Source: Bifidobacterium goeldii (GTDB taxonomy: Bacteria > Actinomycetota > Actinomycetes > Actinomycetales > Bifidobacteriaceae). From it: a DNA stretch of 64,000 nucleotides. Below the pieces are notes generated by a model. That model did not search any database. It had not been told where the DNA came from and saw nothing but the letters and a program-made list of their open reading frames with translations. Positions 41,926-51,010 of the stretch are shown piece by piece. The translations under genes were made by a program, and so were the position numbers. Positions within the stretch are counted from its first letter, which is position 1. Every line of letters starts with the position of its first letter. The stretch spans positions 744,001 to 808,000 of the forward strand of contig NZ_QXGL01000001.1 of NCBI RefSeq assembly GCF_003951095.1. Reading direction: 5' to 3'.

Positions 41926-42909
41926 CTAGTGGCGCACGTTTTCGAGTGGCTCACCGGCTGCATAATGGCGCACATTGCGCAATGCGATATCGATAATGCG
42001 CTGCTCGGTAATCGCCAAATGATTGCCGCCAGCCACATGCGGCGTGATAAGGCAGTGAGCCTCGCTCCACAGTGGGCTGTCAGCTGGTAATGGTTCAGGT
42101 TCTGTAACATCAAGGCCAGCACCATGCAGCTGATCTTCAGATAGTGCGTGAGCGAGCGCACGCGGATCAATAGCCGTACCGCGCCCAGCATTCAATAAGA
42201 TCGCCGTAGACTTCATCATCGTCAACCGGCGTCCATCAATCAGGTGATACGTGTCATCTGCAGCGGGCACGATCAATGCCACCACATCTGCGTCGGGCAG
42301 CAGTGCGTCGAGCTCGTCAAACTCATGCATTTCATCAATGCCTGCTGCTGGCTTGGAAGCGTTACGCCGCACACCAATCGTATGCGCGCCAACGGCTTTA
42401 CATAGTGTTGCAAAATGCGAGCCAATATCGCCAGTACCAATAACTAGCACGCGAGCGCCGACTGGGCTTAACGCGCTGCCTAGGTCATGCCAGCGCTGCT
42501 CGCTTTGTTGACGCGCATACATGGGCACGTTTTTCATGAGCGCCCACATCATTGCAAATAAATGTTCGGAGACGCTTTGCCCGTATGCTCCGGTTGCGTT
42601 AGTAACACGCACATTGTCAGCTAATACGCCTGGAGCTACGTATCGATCAACGCCTGCGCTCCATGTTTGTAACCATTCCAACTGGGGGTAGTCGGCGCAT
42701 GTTTCAGGCGCAATATTGCCGATTATCGCTGTGGCTTGTGCGCGCAATTCGTCAGGCACTTGCGCATGCCACACCATCGTGCCGCGTTGTGCGCTGACGC
42801 CTGTGAATTGTTGTTCGATGCCAGTTCCTGCAACAGCATCACAAAAAGCCTGCCGTTCCTTATCGGTTAACGGCAGGCAATTGACGATTAGACCATGACG
42901 TTCGCTCAT
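41926..42909 (-). CDS. D-isomer-specific 2-hydroxyacid dehydrogenase
   Basis: Protein of 327 residues. V-L-V-I-G-T-G-D-I-G-S-H-F is the NAD(P)-binding glycine motif, followed by V-R-R-N (a positively charged pair that may favour NADPH). The catalytic Arg lies in L-N-A-G-R-G-T-A-I, the Glu in D-V-T-E-P-E-P-L, and the His in T-P-H-V-A-G-G. It should reduce a 2-oxoacid to the D-hydroxyacid; the substrate is unknown. It is convergent with the patatin gene across the minisatellite. Confidence 0.92.
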   Translation of the reverse strand: MSERHGLIVNCLPLTDKERQAFCDAVAGTGIEQQFTGVSAQRGTMVWHAQVPDELRAQATAIIGNIAPETCADYPQLEWLQTWSAGVDRYVAPGVLADNVRVTNATGAYGQSVSEHLFAMMWALMKNVPMYARQQSEQRWHDLGSALSPVGARVLVIGTGDIGSHFATLCKAVGAHTIGVRRNASKPAAGIDEMHEFDELDALLPDADVVALIVPAADDTYHLIDGRRLTMMKSTAILLNAGRGTAIDPRALAHALSEDQLHGAGLDVTEPEPLPADSPLWSEAHCLITPHVAGGNHLAITEQRIIDIALRNVRHYAAGEPLENVRH

Positions 42910-42999
42910 GCGGCCTATTGTAGGCCGCTGACAATAGCAACGGCGAGCATGGTCCAGCTGCGATCGCAGCTCCAGCTACTTACATCGACTTATAGCTTT

Positions 43000-43959
43000 T
43001 TACTGAGCTGTGCGCGCGCCTGGTGCAGCAGAGGCCGGCGTAGAGCCAGCCGTTTCGCTCGCAGTGAGCATGGCTTTGGTGACCTGATTGTACAGGTCTT
43101 CGTAACCGCCAGGCGTAGAAGCAGGCAATACCACAGTCTTCGCATTCGTCGACTCAGACAGGGAGCGCATCACATCAAGATACTGGTTGAACAGCACCAC
43201 GTTGTTCACGTCGTTAATGTTCATGCCCACGGCTTGCAGGCTCTTAATCTGGTCGACGATACCGTTAGCAATTTCACGGCGATAATTTGCTTGGCCTTCA
43301 CCTTGCAAACGAGTCTTTTCTGCTTCTGCAGCAGCTTGGGTTTCAATCTGAATACGCTGTGCTTCGGCACGTTGACGCGTAGCTTCCTTCTCACGCTGAG
43401 CCGCGTTAATCGAGTCCATCGCATTCTTAACCTGCGGACTTGGGTCGATAGCCGTAATCAGCGTCTTAACAACCGTGAAGCCGAAGCGTGCCATCTCATT
43501 GCCAACAGTCTTTTGCACGTCAAAAGCAACATCATCTTTGCGCGCGAACGCATCATCAAGCGACAGTGCAGGAATTGCAGAACGCAGCGCATCCTCCATG
43601 TAACTGCGCAGCTGGCCCGCCGGGTCACGCAGCTCATAGTATGCAGTCGCTACGTTCTCAGGGTTCACACGGAACTGAGTACTCGCCACAACAGTGACGA
43701 ACACGTTATCCAATGTTTTGGTTTCCAACTGCACGTTGAGTTGGCTGACACGCATATTGGTTTTGGTGGCAATACGATCAACGAATGGGATTTTGGCGTG
43801 AATGCCAGCGAACTGTACTTTGTGGAATTTACCGAAACGTTCGATGATGTATGCCTGCTGCTGCGGCACAATAAAAATCGCTGCGCTCAGCAATGCTATG
43901 AGAATAACCAGGATCACGATAAACGTAATGAGCGTAGACCCGAAGGCGAAAGCCCCCAT
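43000..43959 (-). CDS. SPFH/band 7 (stomatin-like) membrane protein
   Basis: Protein of 319 residues. An N-terminal membrane segment (I-T-F-I-V-I-L-V-I-L-I-A-L-L) is followed by the band 7 domain (V-P-Q-Q-Q-A-Y-I-I-E-R-F-G-K-F), a heptad-rich Ala/Glu/Arg helix (A-Q-R-E-K-E-A-T-R-Q-R-A-E-A-Q-R) and an Ala/Pro-rich tail. This matches the QmcA/stomatin group, which form oligomeric membrane microdomain scaffolds. No NfeD partner gene is next to it. GGGGGAAA precedes the ATG. Confidence 0.93.
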   Translation of the reverse strand: MGAFAFGSTLITFIVILVILIALLSAAIFIVPQQQAYIIERFGKFHKVQFAGIHAKIPFVDRIATKTNMRVSQLNVQLETKTLDNVFVTVVASTQFRVNPENVATAYYELRDPAGQLRSYMEDALRSAIPALSLDDAFARKDDVAFDVQKTVGNEMARFGFTVVKTLITAIDPSPQVKNAMDSINAAQREKEATRQRAEAQRIQIETQAAAEAEKTRLQGEGQANYRREIANGIVDQIKSLQAVGMNINDVNNVVLFNQYLDVMRSLSESTNAKTVVLPASTPGGYEDLYNQVTKAMLTASETAGSTPASAAPGARTAQ

Positions 43960-44164
43960 GATTTCCCCCTAATCCTAATGACATAAGCCACTTCCACGTT
44001 GAAAGAGCTATGTCTCATCGTATCCCAACCATGAGGCAAGCATACCGGCAGGTGGACACACGCTTACACGGAAACGCATATACGCCACGCCGGCCGGCAA
44101 CACACCATTACCGACCGGCGAACCAGCATATTTCCAATGAGTAGGCGCTGAATATGGCACTGCG

Positions 44165-45454
44165 TTAGTATGCGCCAGCAATCGCCTGATCAAGATCAGC
44201 GATAAGATCATCCACGCTTTCCAAGCCGATAGACAAGCGGATGAGATTACCGGTCACTCCAGCCGACAGTCGATAGTCTTCAGGAACCTCTCGATGCGTA
44301 ATGTTGACCGGGTCCACAATCAGCGAGCGCGCGTCACCAATATTGGGCACGTAGGAGAACAGCTGTACACCGTCGATAATGCGACGCACGTTATTGACAT
44401 CGCCATCCACCAGGAAGGAAAGAATCTGGCCGACGCCATGCGGGAAATACTTGGCTTTCAACGCATACTGTGGCGTATTACCAAGACCGGAATAGTTGAC
44501 TTTGATAACATGCGGCGTGTGTGCAAGATGTTCAGCAATTGCCGTAGCAGAAGCTACCTGCTGGCTGACACGTTGCGGCAGTGTTTCCAGTCCGATCAGC
44601 GACAGGTATGCGTTAAACGGGCTTTGCACTGCGCCAAACGTGCGCAAATATTTAATACGAATGCGCTTAATAAACGCCGCGTTGCCGAATGCGCCCGCAA
44701 AACTCCGGCGATTGCCCTCAATATCAGCAATAACCTGTTCGGTGCGCGTGAACTGTGGGAAGCGGCCATTAGTCCAATCGAAGCGTCCGGCGTCAACAAT
44801 CACGCCACCGATTGCATTACCGTGGCCGGTAATACCTTTCGTTGTGGAGTGCACCACAATATCAGCACCGAACTCGATCGGGCGCAGCAAGTATGGGGTC
44901 GGAACCGTGTTATCAACGATTAGCGCAATACCATGCTGGTGTGCGAGCTTGGCAAGCGGTTCAAGATCAGTGATTTCAGTAGACGGATTCGCAACAGTCT
45001 CGGCAAAAATCGCACGCGTATCCGGGCCAATCAGCGCTTCAACTTCATCAAGATCGTTGATATTGTGCACAAAATCAGCGTGAATACCGAACTGTGGAAG
45101 AAAATCACCAAGCGCATCCACCGAAGCACCATACAGGTTTTTGGACGCAATAATACGACCGCCGCCCTCGCCTGCACACATGAGCGCGTATGAAACCGCT
45201 GCCATACCACTGGACAGTGCTACCGCACCAATGCCACCTTCCAGTGCGGCAAGACGACGTTCTAACGCGTCAACGGTCGGATTAGCAACGCGTGAATATT
45301 CGAATCCCTCTTGAATTCCAGCTGCCAACGCTTGGCCGCGCAGTGCATCTTCAAGTTCAAATGCCGCAGAAGCGTAAATCGGCACACTCACCGCGTCCCC
45401 GTTACATCGCGCCTCATATCCTGCGTGAATCGCCTGCGTACTGAAATCGACCAT
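44165..45454 (-). CDS. metY: O-acetylhomoserine sulfhydrylase-like PLP enzyme
   Basis: Protein of 429 residues. F-S-T-Q-A-I-H-A-G-Y, Y-S-R-V-A-N-P-T, L-S-S-G-M-A-A and H-S-T-T-K-G-I-T-G-H-G (PLP Lys) place it in the Cys/Met metabolism PLP family; the length, and the G-I-T-G-H-G-N-A-I-G-G-V-I-V stretch, fit O-acetylhomoserine aminocarboxypropyltransferase, which makes homocysteine from O-acetylhomoserine and sulfide. Start 45454 has AAAAGGGA seven bases upstream. Divergent from the seven-gene operon; the second family member at 53911-55167 closes the other side. Confidence 0.88.
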   Translation of the reverse strand: MVDFSTQAIHAGYEARCNGDAVSVPIYASAAFELEDALRGQALAAGIQEGFEYSRVANPTVDALERRLAALEGGIGAVALSSGMAAVSYALMCAGEGGGRIIASKNLYGASVDALGDFLPQFGIHADFVHNINDLDEVEALIGPDTRAIFAETVANPSTEITDLEPLAKLAHQHGIALIVDNTVPTPYLLRPIEFGADIVVHSTTKGITGHGNAIGGVIVDAGRFDWTNGRFPQFTRTEQVIADIEGNRRSFAGAFGNAAFIKRIRIKYLRTFGAVQSPFNAYLSLIGLETLPQRVSQQVASATAIAEHLAHTPHVIKVNYSGLGNTPQYALKAKYFPHGVGQILSFLVDGDVNNVRRIIDGVQLFSYVPNIGDARSLIVDPVNITHREVPEDYRLSAGVTGNLIRLSIGLESVDDLIADLDQAIAGAY

Positions 45455-45821
45455 TGAAATCCCTTTTCCGTACATCGCTAGTAGACGTACAAACTACATA
45501 CAAATTGCGTTCAAGATAACAAAAATCACACAGCGACATTTGCGTAATGACATCGGTTTTCAAGGCAATAAGCCATAACTAAAACCTATAAGCTCCGAGC
45601 GAACTGTCCGCGACCTCTCGAAAATACGCTATTTTCACAATATTGCAATCGGTTACAGGCGCAGCAATTCAGTGGCGCTGATAAGCGATTCAAAATAACG
45701 TTAATAGCCGAGCACGCACGTCGTCGGCTATGACATGTTTAACTATGCACCAGAATGTGAGGAACTGCGGATTGCACTCGTGTGCAGTTCGCAGGCAAAG
45801 CTGTAAGGAAGGACGATTACG
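45455..45821. promoter_or_regulatory. Divergent regulatory gap with a hairpin at 45704-45731
   Basis: This 367-base AT-richer gap separates metY from the divergent operon. The only clear element is ATAGCCGA (45704-45711) paired with TCGGCTAT (45724-45731), about 90 bases before the operon's TTG start; it might be an operator or a leader hairpin. I see no riboswitch I can name. Confidence 0.45.
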
Positions 45822-46871
45822 TTGGCGACTGCATCCAGCGAATATGCAAAGTTCGAACGCGTGCTGAACGGCGAAGCAACTGCGCCTGAAGATATTCCGC
45901 GCAGTGCTTGGCAGCACTTGGTAGGCAACGAATTTGATCCTGGACAGTTTATTAAGGCAACTATTGACTTCCAGCGTAAGTGGGATTGGGATTGGGTGAA
46001 GCTGCACCCGCGCGCCACCTATTTGGCAGAAGTGTGGGGCGCGCAATTTGATCCGGACGATTATCTGGATAAGTTGCCGCGTTATGTGGAACCGGTGATT
46101 AAGACCACGGATGATCTTGCCAAGATTCAGCCGCTTGACCCGAAGGACTCCCCGGTTCTTAAAGAACTTGTTTCGGATGCTGCGACCGTTCGCAAAGAGT
46201 TTGCTGACCGCCCGGTAATTCAGACGCTGTTTTCTCCGCTGAGCATCCTGCTGTGGCTGACCGGCTTGCCTCGCTTCCCGCACGGCAGCAACGCGTATGG
46301 CGCGAATCCGGTAATCACTTCGCAGCAGCTCATTACGGAAAATCCGGAACTTGCAAAGCAAGCACTGTCGGCGATTGCACAAACGTTGAGCGCCTACACG
46401 CAGTGGCTGCTTGAACCTACACAGCAGGGCGGCGCTGGTATCGACGGCGTGTTCTATGCGACGACGGGTACCGCAAGCGAAGAATATTATTCGAAGGCGC
46501 AGTTTGACGAGTTCTCCAAGCCGTACGATCTTGAAGCACTCAAGGGTGCTGAGCATGGTGTGACGATTCTGCACACGTGCGGCGCGGCAAGCCATCCGGA
46601 ATGGTTTGCTGACTGGCCGATTGATATTCTGCAGTGGGATCAGTACCTGCCGGGTAACCCGCCGTTGAGCGCTGACTTTGGCCATACTGCATTGGGCGGT
46701 GTGAACCGCAGCTTGTTTACTAAGGGCACTGACCCGCAGCAGGTTATTGATCAGATTCGTGCTACGTTTGAAGAGTTTGGAGATAGGCCATTCCTGCTGT
46801 CTCCGAGCTGCTCGCTGCCGTTGTCTGATAATGACGATCTGGTCAAGCTGTTGAAGTCGAACAAGTTCTAA
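45822..46871 (+). CDS. UroD/MtaA-superfamily protein with zinc-type H-x-C...C motif
   Basis: Protein of 349 residues starting at a TTG with AAGGAAGGA seven bases upstream. It has the (beta/alpha)8 look of the uroporphyrinogen decarboxylase superfamily (PF01208), but lacks the R-x-x-G-R-Y motif of true HemE. It carries I-L-H-T-C-G (His251, Cys253) and S-P-S-C-S (Cys330), the H-x-C...C zinc arrangement of methylcobamide:thiol methyltransferases such as MtaA/MtbA, with 77 residues between the two cysteines. A methyl-transfer role to a thiol is therefore more likely than porphyrin chemistry; this is inference. First gene of an operon with an ABC importer and two hydrolases. Confidence 0.8.
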   Translation: MATASSEYAKFERVLNGEATAPEDIPRSAWQHLVGNEFDPGQFIKATIDFQRKWDWDWVKLHPRATYLAEVWGAQFDPDDYLDKLPRYVEPVIKTTDDLAKIQPLDPKDSPVLKELVSDAATVRKEFADRPVIQTLFSPLSILLWLTGLPRFPHGSNAYGANPVITSQQLITENPELAKQALSAIAQTLSAYTQWLLEPTQQGGAGIDGVFYATTGTASEEYYSKAQFDEFSKPYDLEALKGAEHGVTILHTCGAASHPEWFADWPIDILQWDQYLPGNPPLSADFGHTALGGVNRSLFTKGTDPQQVIDQIRATFEEFGDRPFLLSPSCSLPLSDNDDLVKLLKSNKF

Positions 46872-46949
46872 GTGTTCAACGCTTCACTGTTTACTGCATG
46901 TAATCACTGCAACTAGTACAAGGTTTGTATCAACCCCATAAGGAACATA

Positions 46950-48023
46950 ATGAAAATCAAATCAGCAATTGCTTTTCTTGCCGCCTCGGCACTGGTCTTG
47001 ACGGCTTCTGCGTGCGGCTCCGCAGGCAGCACTGTCTCGTCTTCTTCGAGTGCGAAGACCACGGTGAGCGTTATCGGCTTCCCGGGCCTGTTTGCTCAGC
47101 AGTTCGAAGAGCTGGTTATTAAGCCGTACGAGAAGGCGAACCCGAACGTTACGATCAAGTACACCGAGAAGAAGACCTCTGCTGAAAGCATTGGTCAGGT
47201 GGTAGCGGCAAAGAACCGTCAGACGTACGACATTGCTATTGTTGATAAGTCCGCGCAGGGCGATGCCAACAAGCAGGGCGTGTTCTCGAAGGTTTCTGCC
47301 GACGATGCGCCGAATATTAACGATCTTGTTGACACTGCAAAGTCGGAAGATGGTTACGGCCCATCCGTGTACATTGACTCCCTTGCACTGATCTACAACA
47401 AGGACACCGTGAAGAACGCGCCTTCCAAGTGGGAAGACCTGTGGAACCCTGAGTATAAGGGCCAGGTAGTCATGTCGATTAATAATGCGTTCGGCTTGAG
47501 CCTGATCGCCGGCTTGGCGCATGACAATGGCGATGATTACACGAAGTCCATTGATAAGGAAATTGACCAGCTCAAGCAGCTCAAGGGTGGCCAGGTACAG
47601 TCCTTCTCCCCCACTCCTGACGTGTACACGTCTGTAGCTTCCGGCGCTGCTCAGGTTGGCTTGGGCTGGTATGCGCGTGCTAAGTCGTTCGCTGATGAGA
47701 ACACGAATGTTGGCGTGGTCGTGCCGAAGAATGGTGGCGTGGCCCTCACCCCGACCATTAACTTGGTTGAGGGTGCTCCGAACAAGAAGGAAGCGTTGAA
47801 GTTCCTCAACTATGCGATCGGTTCTGAAGCGCAGAGTGCGCTTGCCAAGAAGGGCTACTACGGCCCGGTGAGCTCCAAGGTGACGCTGAGCGACGATGAG
47901 CTGAGCAAGACGGCTGCTATTGATGGCGGTGTGTTGGAAGGCGGTGTGGTTCCTGACTGGAATTACATTGCTACCGTCACTACCGACTGGCTGCAGGTGA
48001 TCAAGCAGGAAATCACCAGCTGA
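46950..48023 (+). CDS. ABC transporter substrate-binding lipoprotein, PotD/AfuA-like
   Basis: Protein of 357 residues. M-K-I-K-S-A-I-A-F-L-A-A-S-A-L-V-L-T-A-S-A-C is a lipoprotein signal with the lipobox A-S-A|C. The mature part (V-I-G-F-P-G-L-F-A-Q-Q-F, Y-I-D-S-L-A-L-I-Y-N-K-D, K-W-E-D-L-W-N-P-E-Y-K-G) fits the spermidine/putrescine, iron and 2-aminoethylphosphonate type of binding protein. It should hand its ligand to the permease pair encoded 1.2 kb downstream. The ligand is unknown; the operon's hydrolases suggest something with ester and amide or ring C-N bonds. AAGGA precedes the ATG. Confidence 0.92.
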   Translation: MKIKSAIAFLAASALVLTASACGSAGSTVSSSSSAKTTVSVIGFPGLFAQQFEELVIKPYEKANPNVTIKYTEKKTSAESIGQVVAAKNRQTYDIAIVDKSAQGDANKQGVFSKVSADDAPNINDLVDTAKSEDGYGPSVYIDSLALIYNKDTVKNAPSKWEDLWNPEYKGQVVMSINNAFGLSLIAGLAHDNGDDYTKSIDKEIDQLKQLKGGQVQSFSPTPDVYTSVASGAAQVGLGWYARAKSFADENTNVGVVVPKNGGVALTPTINLVEGAPNKKEALKFLNYAIGSEAQSALAKKGYYGPVSSKVTLSDDELSKTAAIDGGVLEGGVVPDWNYIATVTTDWLQVIKQEITS

Positions 48024-48040
48024 CGATCATTTCCGTGTTT

Positions 48041-48084
48041 TGACGTGGCGCATGAGAGGATAATTCTTCTCATGCGCCACGTCA
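48041..48084 (+). terminator. Intra-operon hairpin after the binding-protein gene
   Basis: A 17-base perfect inverted repeat, TGACGTGGCGCATGAGA (48041-48057) with its complement at 48068-48084, lies between the binding-protein and ATPase genes and is followed by a weak TGGTTTC. It may partly terminate transcription or protect the upstream message, giving more binding protein than transporter. Confidence 0.8.
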
Positions 48085-48189
48085 TGGTTTCACCACCTAA
48101 CTGATACCAGCGCATACCACCACATAACCGCCGCACAACCCACCGCATACCCTCCCAGTTTTTCCGACAATTATTCGAAAGGTCGACAC

Positions 48190-49278
48190 ATGGCAAACGA
48201 TGATGCCTACCTCAGCCTCGATCACGTGGAGTTCCGTTATCCAGGCGCGCAGACGTCTGCCATCAAGGACTTCAATCTTTCCGTACGCAAAGGCGAATTG
48301 CTCACGCTGCTCGGCCCTTCCGGCTGCGGCAAAACCACCACGCTGCAGATCATTACCGGCATTTTGAAGCCCACGTCTGGAAGCGTGAACGTGGACGGTA
48401 AGAACATTACTGATTTGCCGATTAACCGCCGTAATATCGGCGTAGTCTTCCAAGATTATGCACTGTTCCCGCATATGAATGTCGGCCAGAATGTCTCGTT
48501 CGGTTTGGAAATGCAGAAAGTTCCAAAAGCTGAACGCGTGCGCAAGGTGAACGATATTTTGCACACGGTGGGCTTGGATGGTTTTGAGCAGCGTGCTGTA
48601 GCGTCACTGTCTGGCGGTCAGAAGCAGCGTGTGGCTATTGCTCGCGCGCTCGTAGCTCGCCCGAAGATTTTGCTATTTGATGAGCCGCTGTCAAGTCTTG
48701 ATGCCAGTTTGCGTCAGGAGCTGCGCACGCAAATGCGCCGTATTCAGCAGGATTCTGGCATTACCTCGATTTTTGTTACGCATGATCAGCAGGAAGCGTT
48801 CGCGATTTCTGATCGCGTGGCTTTGCTCAATAAGGGTGTGATTGAGCAGATTGATGTGCCTGATCATATTTACAGTCATCCGTCTACGTCGTTTGTGGCA
48901 CGATTCATTGGCGGCTCGAACCTGGTGCCGGTAACTGTTGACGGTCCTATTGCGTCCGATGGCACGGCCGATGTGGTGTGTGACCAGTTGGGCCGTATTC
49001 GCGGCGTACTATCCGAGTCTGCTCGCACAACTACCGGCGAACATGTTGCAGTCATTCACCCGCACCAACTCTCGATCAGCAGCGACACTGCTAGCTCAGC
49101 GCCGCAAGGCACGATTGTTGCCCGCGAATTCCATGGCGAAACCACCATGTATACCGTGCAGGCTGGCGATCTGACACTGCTTGTGAACCGTCATGATGCG
49201 TTCTGCGATCATCTGGAGATTGGCGCTACCGTTACCATCACGCCAAACGAAGAGAAGGTGTGGGTAATTCCAGCATGA
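48190..49278 (+). CDS. ABC transporter ATPase, PotA-like
   Basis: Protein of 362 residues. Walker A G-P-S-G-C-G-K-T-T, Q-loop V-V-F-Q-D-Y-A-L-F-P-H-M, signature L-S-G-G-Q-K-Q-R-V-A, Walker B I-L-L-F-D-E-P and H-loop V-T-H-D-Q-Q-E-A are intact; a C-terminal TOBE domain begins near residue 285. This is the energy-coupling subunit for the permease pair that follows. AAAGG lies upstream of the ATG. Its stop overlaps the next start (ATGA). Confidence 0.96.
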   Translation: MANDDAYLSLDHVEFRYPGAQTSAIKDFNLSVRKGELLTLLGPSGCGKTTTLQIITGILKPTSGSVNVDGKNITDLPINRRNIGVVFQDYALFPHMNVGQNVSFGLEMQKVPKAERVRKVNDILHTVGLDGFEQRAVASLSGGQKQRVAIARALVARPKILLFDEPLSSLDASLRQELRTQMRRIQQDSGITSIFVTHDQQEAFAISDRVALLNKGVIEQIDVPDHIYSHPSTSFVARFIGGSNLVPVTVDGPIASDGTADVVCDQLGRIRGVLSESARTTTGEHVAVIHPHQLSISSDTASSAPQGTIVAREFHGETTMYTVQAGDLTLLVNRHDAFCDHLEIGATVTITPNEEKVWVIPA

Positions 49279-50129
49279 AACGTCATCTGCGCCTGTCTAC
49301 TATTCTGCTGGTTATTGCTGTCGCTTCGCTCGCATACCTGTATTTGGTTCCACTGGTGTACGTGCTGCGTACTGCATTCTCCGAGCCTTCGTCAATTGGC
49401 TTTTCTGATTCGGCAGCGCTGACCCTAGCAAGCTTCAAAGAACTGGCTACAAACCCGTATTACGTGAAAATACTGGGCACCACGCTGATTATTTCATTGA
49501 TGGTGGCAGTGATGACCGCGCTGATCGCGTATCCGCTTGCGTTGGCGATTGTGCTATTCCCGGAGCGAATCGGTAATTTGCTGCTGATTTTTGTGGTCAC
49601 GCCAATGCTCACCTCGTCGATCGCGCGAACGTTCGGATGGGTAGTTATCTTGGGCCCTACAGGTCTGATCAGCAGCACGCTGCGCACACTAGGGGTTGCG
49701 CAGCCTCCGCAGCTAATGGGTACTACGTTCGGTATCAGTCTTGGTCTTGCGCAAATTTATATTCCTTACGCAACGCTGATTATGTCGAGCGCGTTCGGTG
49801 CACTGAATCAGAACTTGAGCTATGCGGCGCAAACGCTTGGCGCTTCCAAAATGATGACGTTCAAGCGTATTATTCTGCCACTCACTGCGAATGGCTTGTT
49901 CTCCTCATGCATGCTGGTGTTCGTGCTCAGTGCGAGCGCGTATGTTACTCCGCAGGTGCTGGGCTCGGGCAAGGTGCAAACGCTTGCTACGGAAATTTAC
50001 GATAGCGCTGTTGTGGCGCTGAATTGGCCGATGGCTTCCGCGTTGGCGATCGTGCTGATCGTGTTGTATGCGGCCATCATGATCATCGTTAACGTTGTGA
50101 AAGCTCATGCGGAAAGGATCCGTTCATGA
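49275..50129 (+). CDS. ABC transporter permease, PotB-like
   Basis: Protein of 284 residues with about six membrane segments. The EAA loop Y-A-A-Q-T-L-G-A-S-K-M-M-T-F-K-R-I-I-L-P-L docks to the ATPase. The ATG at 49275 overlaps the ATPase stop by four bases, so the GTG 15 bases earlier is unlikely. With the next gene it forms the membrane channel of the importer. Confidence 0.94.
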   Translation: MKRHLRLSTILLVIAVASLAYLYLVPLVYVLRTAFSEPSSIGFSDSAALTLASFKELATNPYYVKILGTTLIISLMVAVMTALIAYPLALAIVLFPERIGNLLLIFVVTPMLTSSIARTFGWVVILGPTGLISSTLRTLGVAQPPQLMGTTFGISLGLAQIYIPYATLIMSSAFGALNQNLSYAAQTLGASKMMTFKRIILPLTANGLFSSCMLVFVLSASAYVTPQVLGSGKVQTLATEIYDSAVVALNWPMASALAIVLIVLYAAIMIIVNVVKAHAERIRS

Positions 50130-50911
50130 AGACCAAACCGTATGGTCGCCTGCTTGTACTGTTCGTAGTACTCGCCATGCTGTTTTTGTGGGCGCCAATT
50201 CTGATCGTGGTGATTATTTCCTTCGATACGTCGAAGTTCTTGCGCTTCCCACTGCAAGGTGTAACGCTGAGCAACTATGTGTCAGCGGTCAACAATGAAG
50301 ATTTTGTCACTGGCTTTATCAACAGTTTGATTATCGGCGTTGGTACCGCGTTCGTTGCCACTGCGCTTGCATTGATTATCGTGCAGGGTACGCGCAAATC
50401 AACAAAGGGTATTGGCGCGCTGATTCAAGGATTTGCCACCTCTCCCCTGCTGGTACCGCATATTGTGCTCGGCTTGGCGTTCTTGATGTTTTATTCGAAT
50501 CTTGCGCTGTCTGACACGTATGTGGGTATTTTGATCGCGCACACGATTATTACGCTGCCGTATGGCATGCAAAGCATTGGCGCGAGTTTGAAAGCGTACA
50601 ACGAGAATTCAGAAATCGTGGCGAAAACCTTGGGCGCGAGCGATACGGTGATTTTCTGGCGTATTCTCTTGCCGCAAATCTCCCCTGGCATTCTTTCCGC
50701 GTTGATTCTTGGATTCTTGGTGTCGTTTGACGAGAGCGTGATCGTCCTGTTCTTGTCTGGTCAGAATACGACGACGCTGCCGGTGCAGATCCTCAACTAT
50801 TTGGAGGTTCGCGCTGACCCGGTGATCGCAGCAGTATCCGTATTGCTGATTATTTTCTCCGGACTGCTCATGCTGTTTATTAACAAGGTGCTCAAAGTCA
50901 AGTTTGTGTGA
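50126..50911 (+). CDS. ABC transporter permease, PotC-like
   Basis: Protein of 261 residues with about six membrane segments and the EAA loop V-A-K-T-L-G-A-S-D-T-V-I-F-W-R-I-L-L-P. It starts in a four-base ATGA overlap with the preceding permease gene. Second half of the channel of the PotD-type importer. Confidence 0.94.
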   Translation: MKTKPYGRLLVLFVVLAMLFLWAPILIVVIISFDTSKFLRFPLQGVTLSNYVSAVNNEDFVTGFINSLIIGVGTAFVATALALIIVQGTRKSTKGIGALIQGFATSPLLVPHIVLGLAFLMFYSNLALSDTYVGILIAHTIITLPYGMQSIGASLKAYNENSEIVAKTLGASDTVIFWRILLPQISPGILSALILGFLVSFDESVIVLFLSGQNTTTLPVQILNYLEVRADPVIAAVSVLLIIFSGLLMLFINKVLKVKFV

Positions 50912-51010
50912 TGCGCTCGCGTATCGCATGCAACGTGACTCACAACGCACATAACTTCATATCCACACACAATCCCATTCACCCGTCTATCTACTCGATG
51001 AAGGAGCATC

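Noticed and set aside
45822-46871. Heme biosynthesis gene hemE
   Set aside because: The R-x-x-G-R-Y substrate motif is missing and a H-x-C...C site is present; no other heme genes are in the window.
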